Part shown: positions 63,127 through 64,000 of the stretch, in pieces
Layout of the letters: each line of letters opens with the position of its first letter
Position numbering within the stretch: position 1 is the first letter of the stretch
Assembly: GCA_036489025.1 (NCBI GenBank)
Contig: DASXGN010000051.1
Location: 1-64,000 of the forward strand
Direction of reading: 5' to 3'
DNA length: 64,000 bases
Source: Dryocola sp036489025
GTDB taxonomy: Bacteria; Pseudomonadota; Gammaproteobacteria; Enterobacterales; Enterobacteriaceae
Made by a program: the position numbers and the translations under genes
The notes under the pieces: generated by a model
The model's database searches: none
What the model saw: only the letters and a program-made list of their open reading frames with translations
Told to the model about the DNA's origin: nothing

Positions 63127-64000
63127 TTATGCCGCAGGCTGAGTTACAACGTCTTTGATACCTTTAACTTCGATCTCAACGCGACGATCTGGAGCCAGGC
63201 AATCAATCAGTTTAGCTTTAGGAGCTACGTTATCACAGGTGTTGCCAGTAACCGGGTTAGATTCGCCCATACCGCGTGGGGAGATCTTGTTAGCTGGGAT
63301 ACCTTTAGAGATCAGGTAATCAACAACAGACTGTGCACGTTTGTCGGACAGTTTCTGGTTGTACTGGTCAGAACCGATACGGTCGGTGAAGCCCAGAACA
63401 ACAACGGAACCATCTTTAGGATCCAGGTTGCTCAGCTGGGTGTACAGCTGATCCAGAGCCTGCTGACCTTCTGGTTTCAGAGTGGATTTGTTGAAGTTGA
63501 ACAGAACATCAGACTTCAGAGTGAAGTGCTTGGTCTGTACTTCTGGAGCTGGGGCCGGAGCCGGAGCAACAACTGGAGCCACTTCGGACTGGCCGAAACG
63601 GTAAGAAACACCCAGGCTCAGCATGCCGTTGTCTGGACGAGTACCAACAGTCTGCGCGTCACCGATGTTGTTAACCCACTGGTATTCCAGACGGGTAGCG
63701 ATGTCACGGGTCACTGCCCACTCAACGCCGCCAGCGAATACTGGGGAAACGCCGGTGTCGTGGTCTTTCAGACGGTCACCAGCAGCGTTAAGCGCGGTGG
63801 AGTCTGCACGCCATACCATACCACCCAGACGGGTATACACGTCCAGATCGTCAGTAACTGGGTAGCCCAGTTTAGCAGTCAGCTGAACGCCCTGTGCTTT
63901 AAAAGCACCGTTCTCTTCGCTGCCTTTGTATGGCATACGACCTAACCAGTCGTAACCCATTTCAAAACCAACGTACGGGTTAACCTGGTAGCCGCCGAAT
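63127..64000 (-). CDS. ompA: Outer-membrane protein A (N-terminal part beyond the window)
   Basis: The C-terminal 290 residues of OmpA, a beta-barrel tethered to peptidoglycan. The frame is open through base 64000, so the signal peptide and roughly the first 35 mature residues lie outside. Visible: barrel strands (NPYVGFEMGYDWLGRM ... LGVSYRFGQ), the Ala/Pro-rich hinge (VAPAPAPAPEVQTKH) and the OmpA-like peptidoglycan-binding domain with NFNKSTLKPEGQQALDQL, the periplasmic disulfide cysteines (GNTCDNV, IDCLAPD) and end DVVTQPAA. Confidence 0.97.
   Translation of the reverse strand, partial: FGGYQVNPYVGFEMGYDWLGRMPYKGSEENGAFKAQGVQLTAKLGYPVTDDLDVYTRLGGMVWRADSTALNAAGDRLKDHDTGVSPVFAGGVEWAVTRDIATRLEYQWVNNIGDAQTVGTRPDNGMLSLGVSYRFGQSEVAPVVAPAPAPAPEVQTKHFTLKSDVLFNFNKSTLKPEGQQALDQLYTQLSNLDPKDGSVVVLGFTDRIGSDQYNQKLSDKRAQSVVDYLISKGIPANKISPRGMGESNPVTGNTCDNVAPKAKLIDCLAPDRRVEIEVKGIKDVVTQPAA

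Noticed and set aside
1..64000. matS sites, REP elements, IS ends, tRNA genes and CRISPR repeats
   Set aside because: Looked for by eye and none was convincing; a computed motif and covariance scan would be needed to exclude weak cases.

Overview
The window is a piece of ordinary enterobacterial core chromosome. Nearly every gene is recognisable as an orthologue of the Escherichia coli K-12 segment running from dmsB to ompA, in the same order and orientation. MukBEF, MatP, SsuEADCB, OmpF, RMF and class I AroA with E. coli-like lengths and motifs place it in Enterobacteriaceae (a relative of Enterobacter, Cedecea, Leclercia or Kosakonia; I cannot fix the genus by eye). No insertion sequence, prophage, CRISPR array, tRNA or rRNA gene was seen. 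I did not find a previously undescribed system here; the more interesting material is regulatory (FNR, CRP, OmpR, PurR, FadR/FabR and NadR-like sites) and a few oddities in poorly characterised genes.

Layout. 1-2.7 kb: end of the DMSO reductase operon (dmsB partial, dmsC), then the MFS transporter ycaD. 2.7-6.9 kb, minus strand: the anaerobic pyruvate/formate module pflA, pflB, focA, with a well-formed FNR site placed at -41.5 of a candidate focA promoter. 7.2-9.9 kb: ycaO (minus) and ycaP (plus). 10-18 kb, plus: serC-aroA, cmk, rpsA, ihfB, comEC-like ycaI. 18.1-23.1 kb: msbA-lpxK-ycaQ-ycaR-kdsB, a lipid A/Kdo cluster. 23.2-24.9 kb: convergent ycbJ and elyC with overlapping 3' ends. 25.0-32.3 kb: cmoM-mukF-mukE-mukB, the condensin operon with overlapping reading frames. 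32.4-35.8 kb: cell-wall genes ldtD and mepK, then the glyoxalase gloC.

35.8-41.7 kb, minus: aspC, ompF, asnS, pncB; then divergent pepN. 44.6-48.8 kb, minus: ssuEADCB for sulfonate-sulfur use. 49-50.8 kb: pyrD, zapC; convergent ycbX. 52-59.6 kb, plus: rlmKL-uup and pqiABC. 59.8-60.0 kb: the tiny hibernation gene rmf. 60-62.4 kb, minus: fabA and lonH (ycbZ); 62.6-63 kb: matP; 63.1-64 kb: the 3' part of ompA running off the end.

Compared with my memory of E. coli K-12, the window lacks ycaC and the ycaM/ycaN/ycaK block (dmsC-ycaD-pflA are directly adjacent) and lacks the elf/ycb fimbrial operon between ssuE and pyrD, so it is a compact version of the same backbone.
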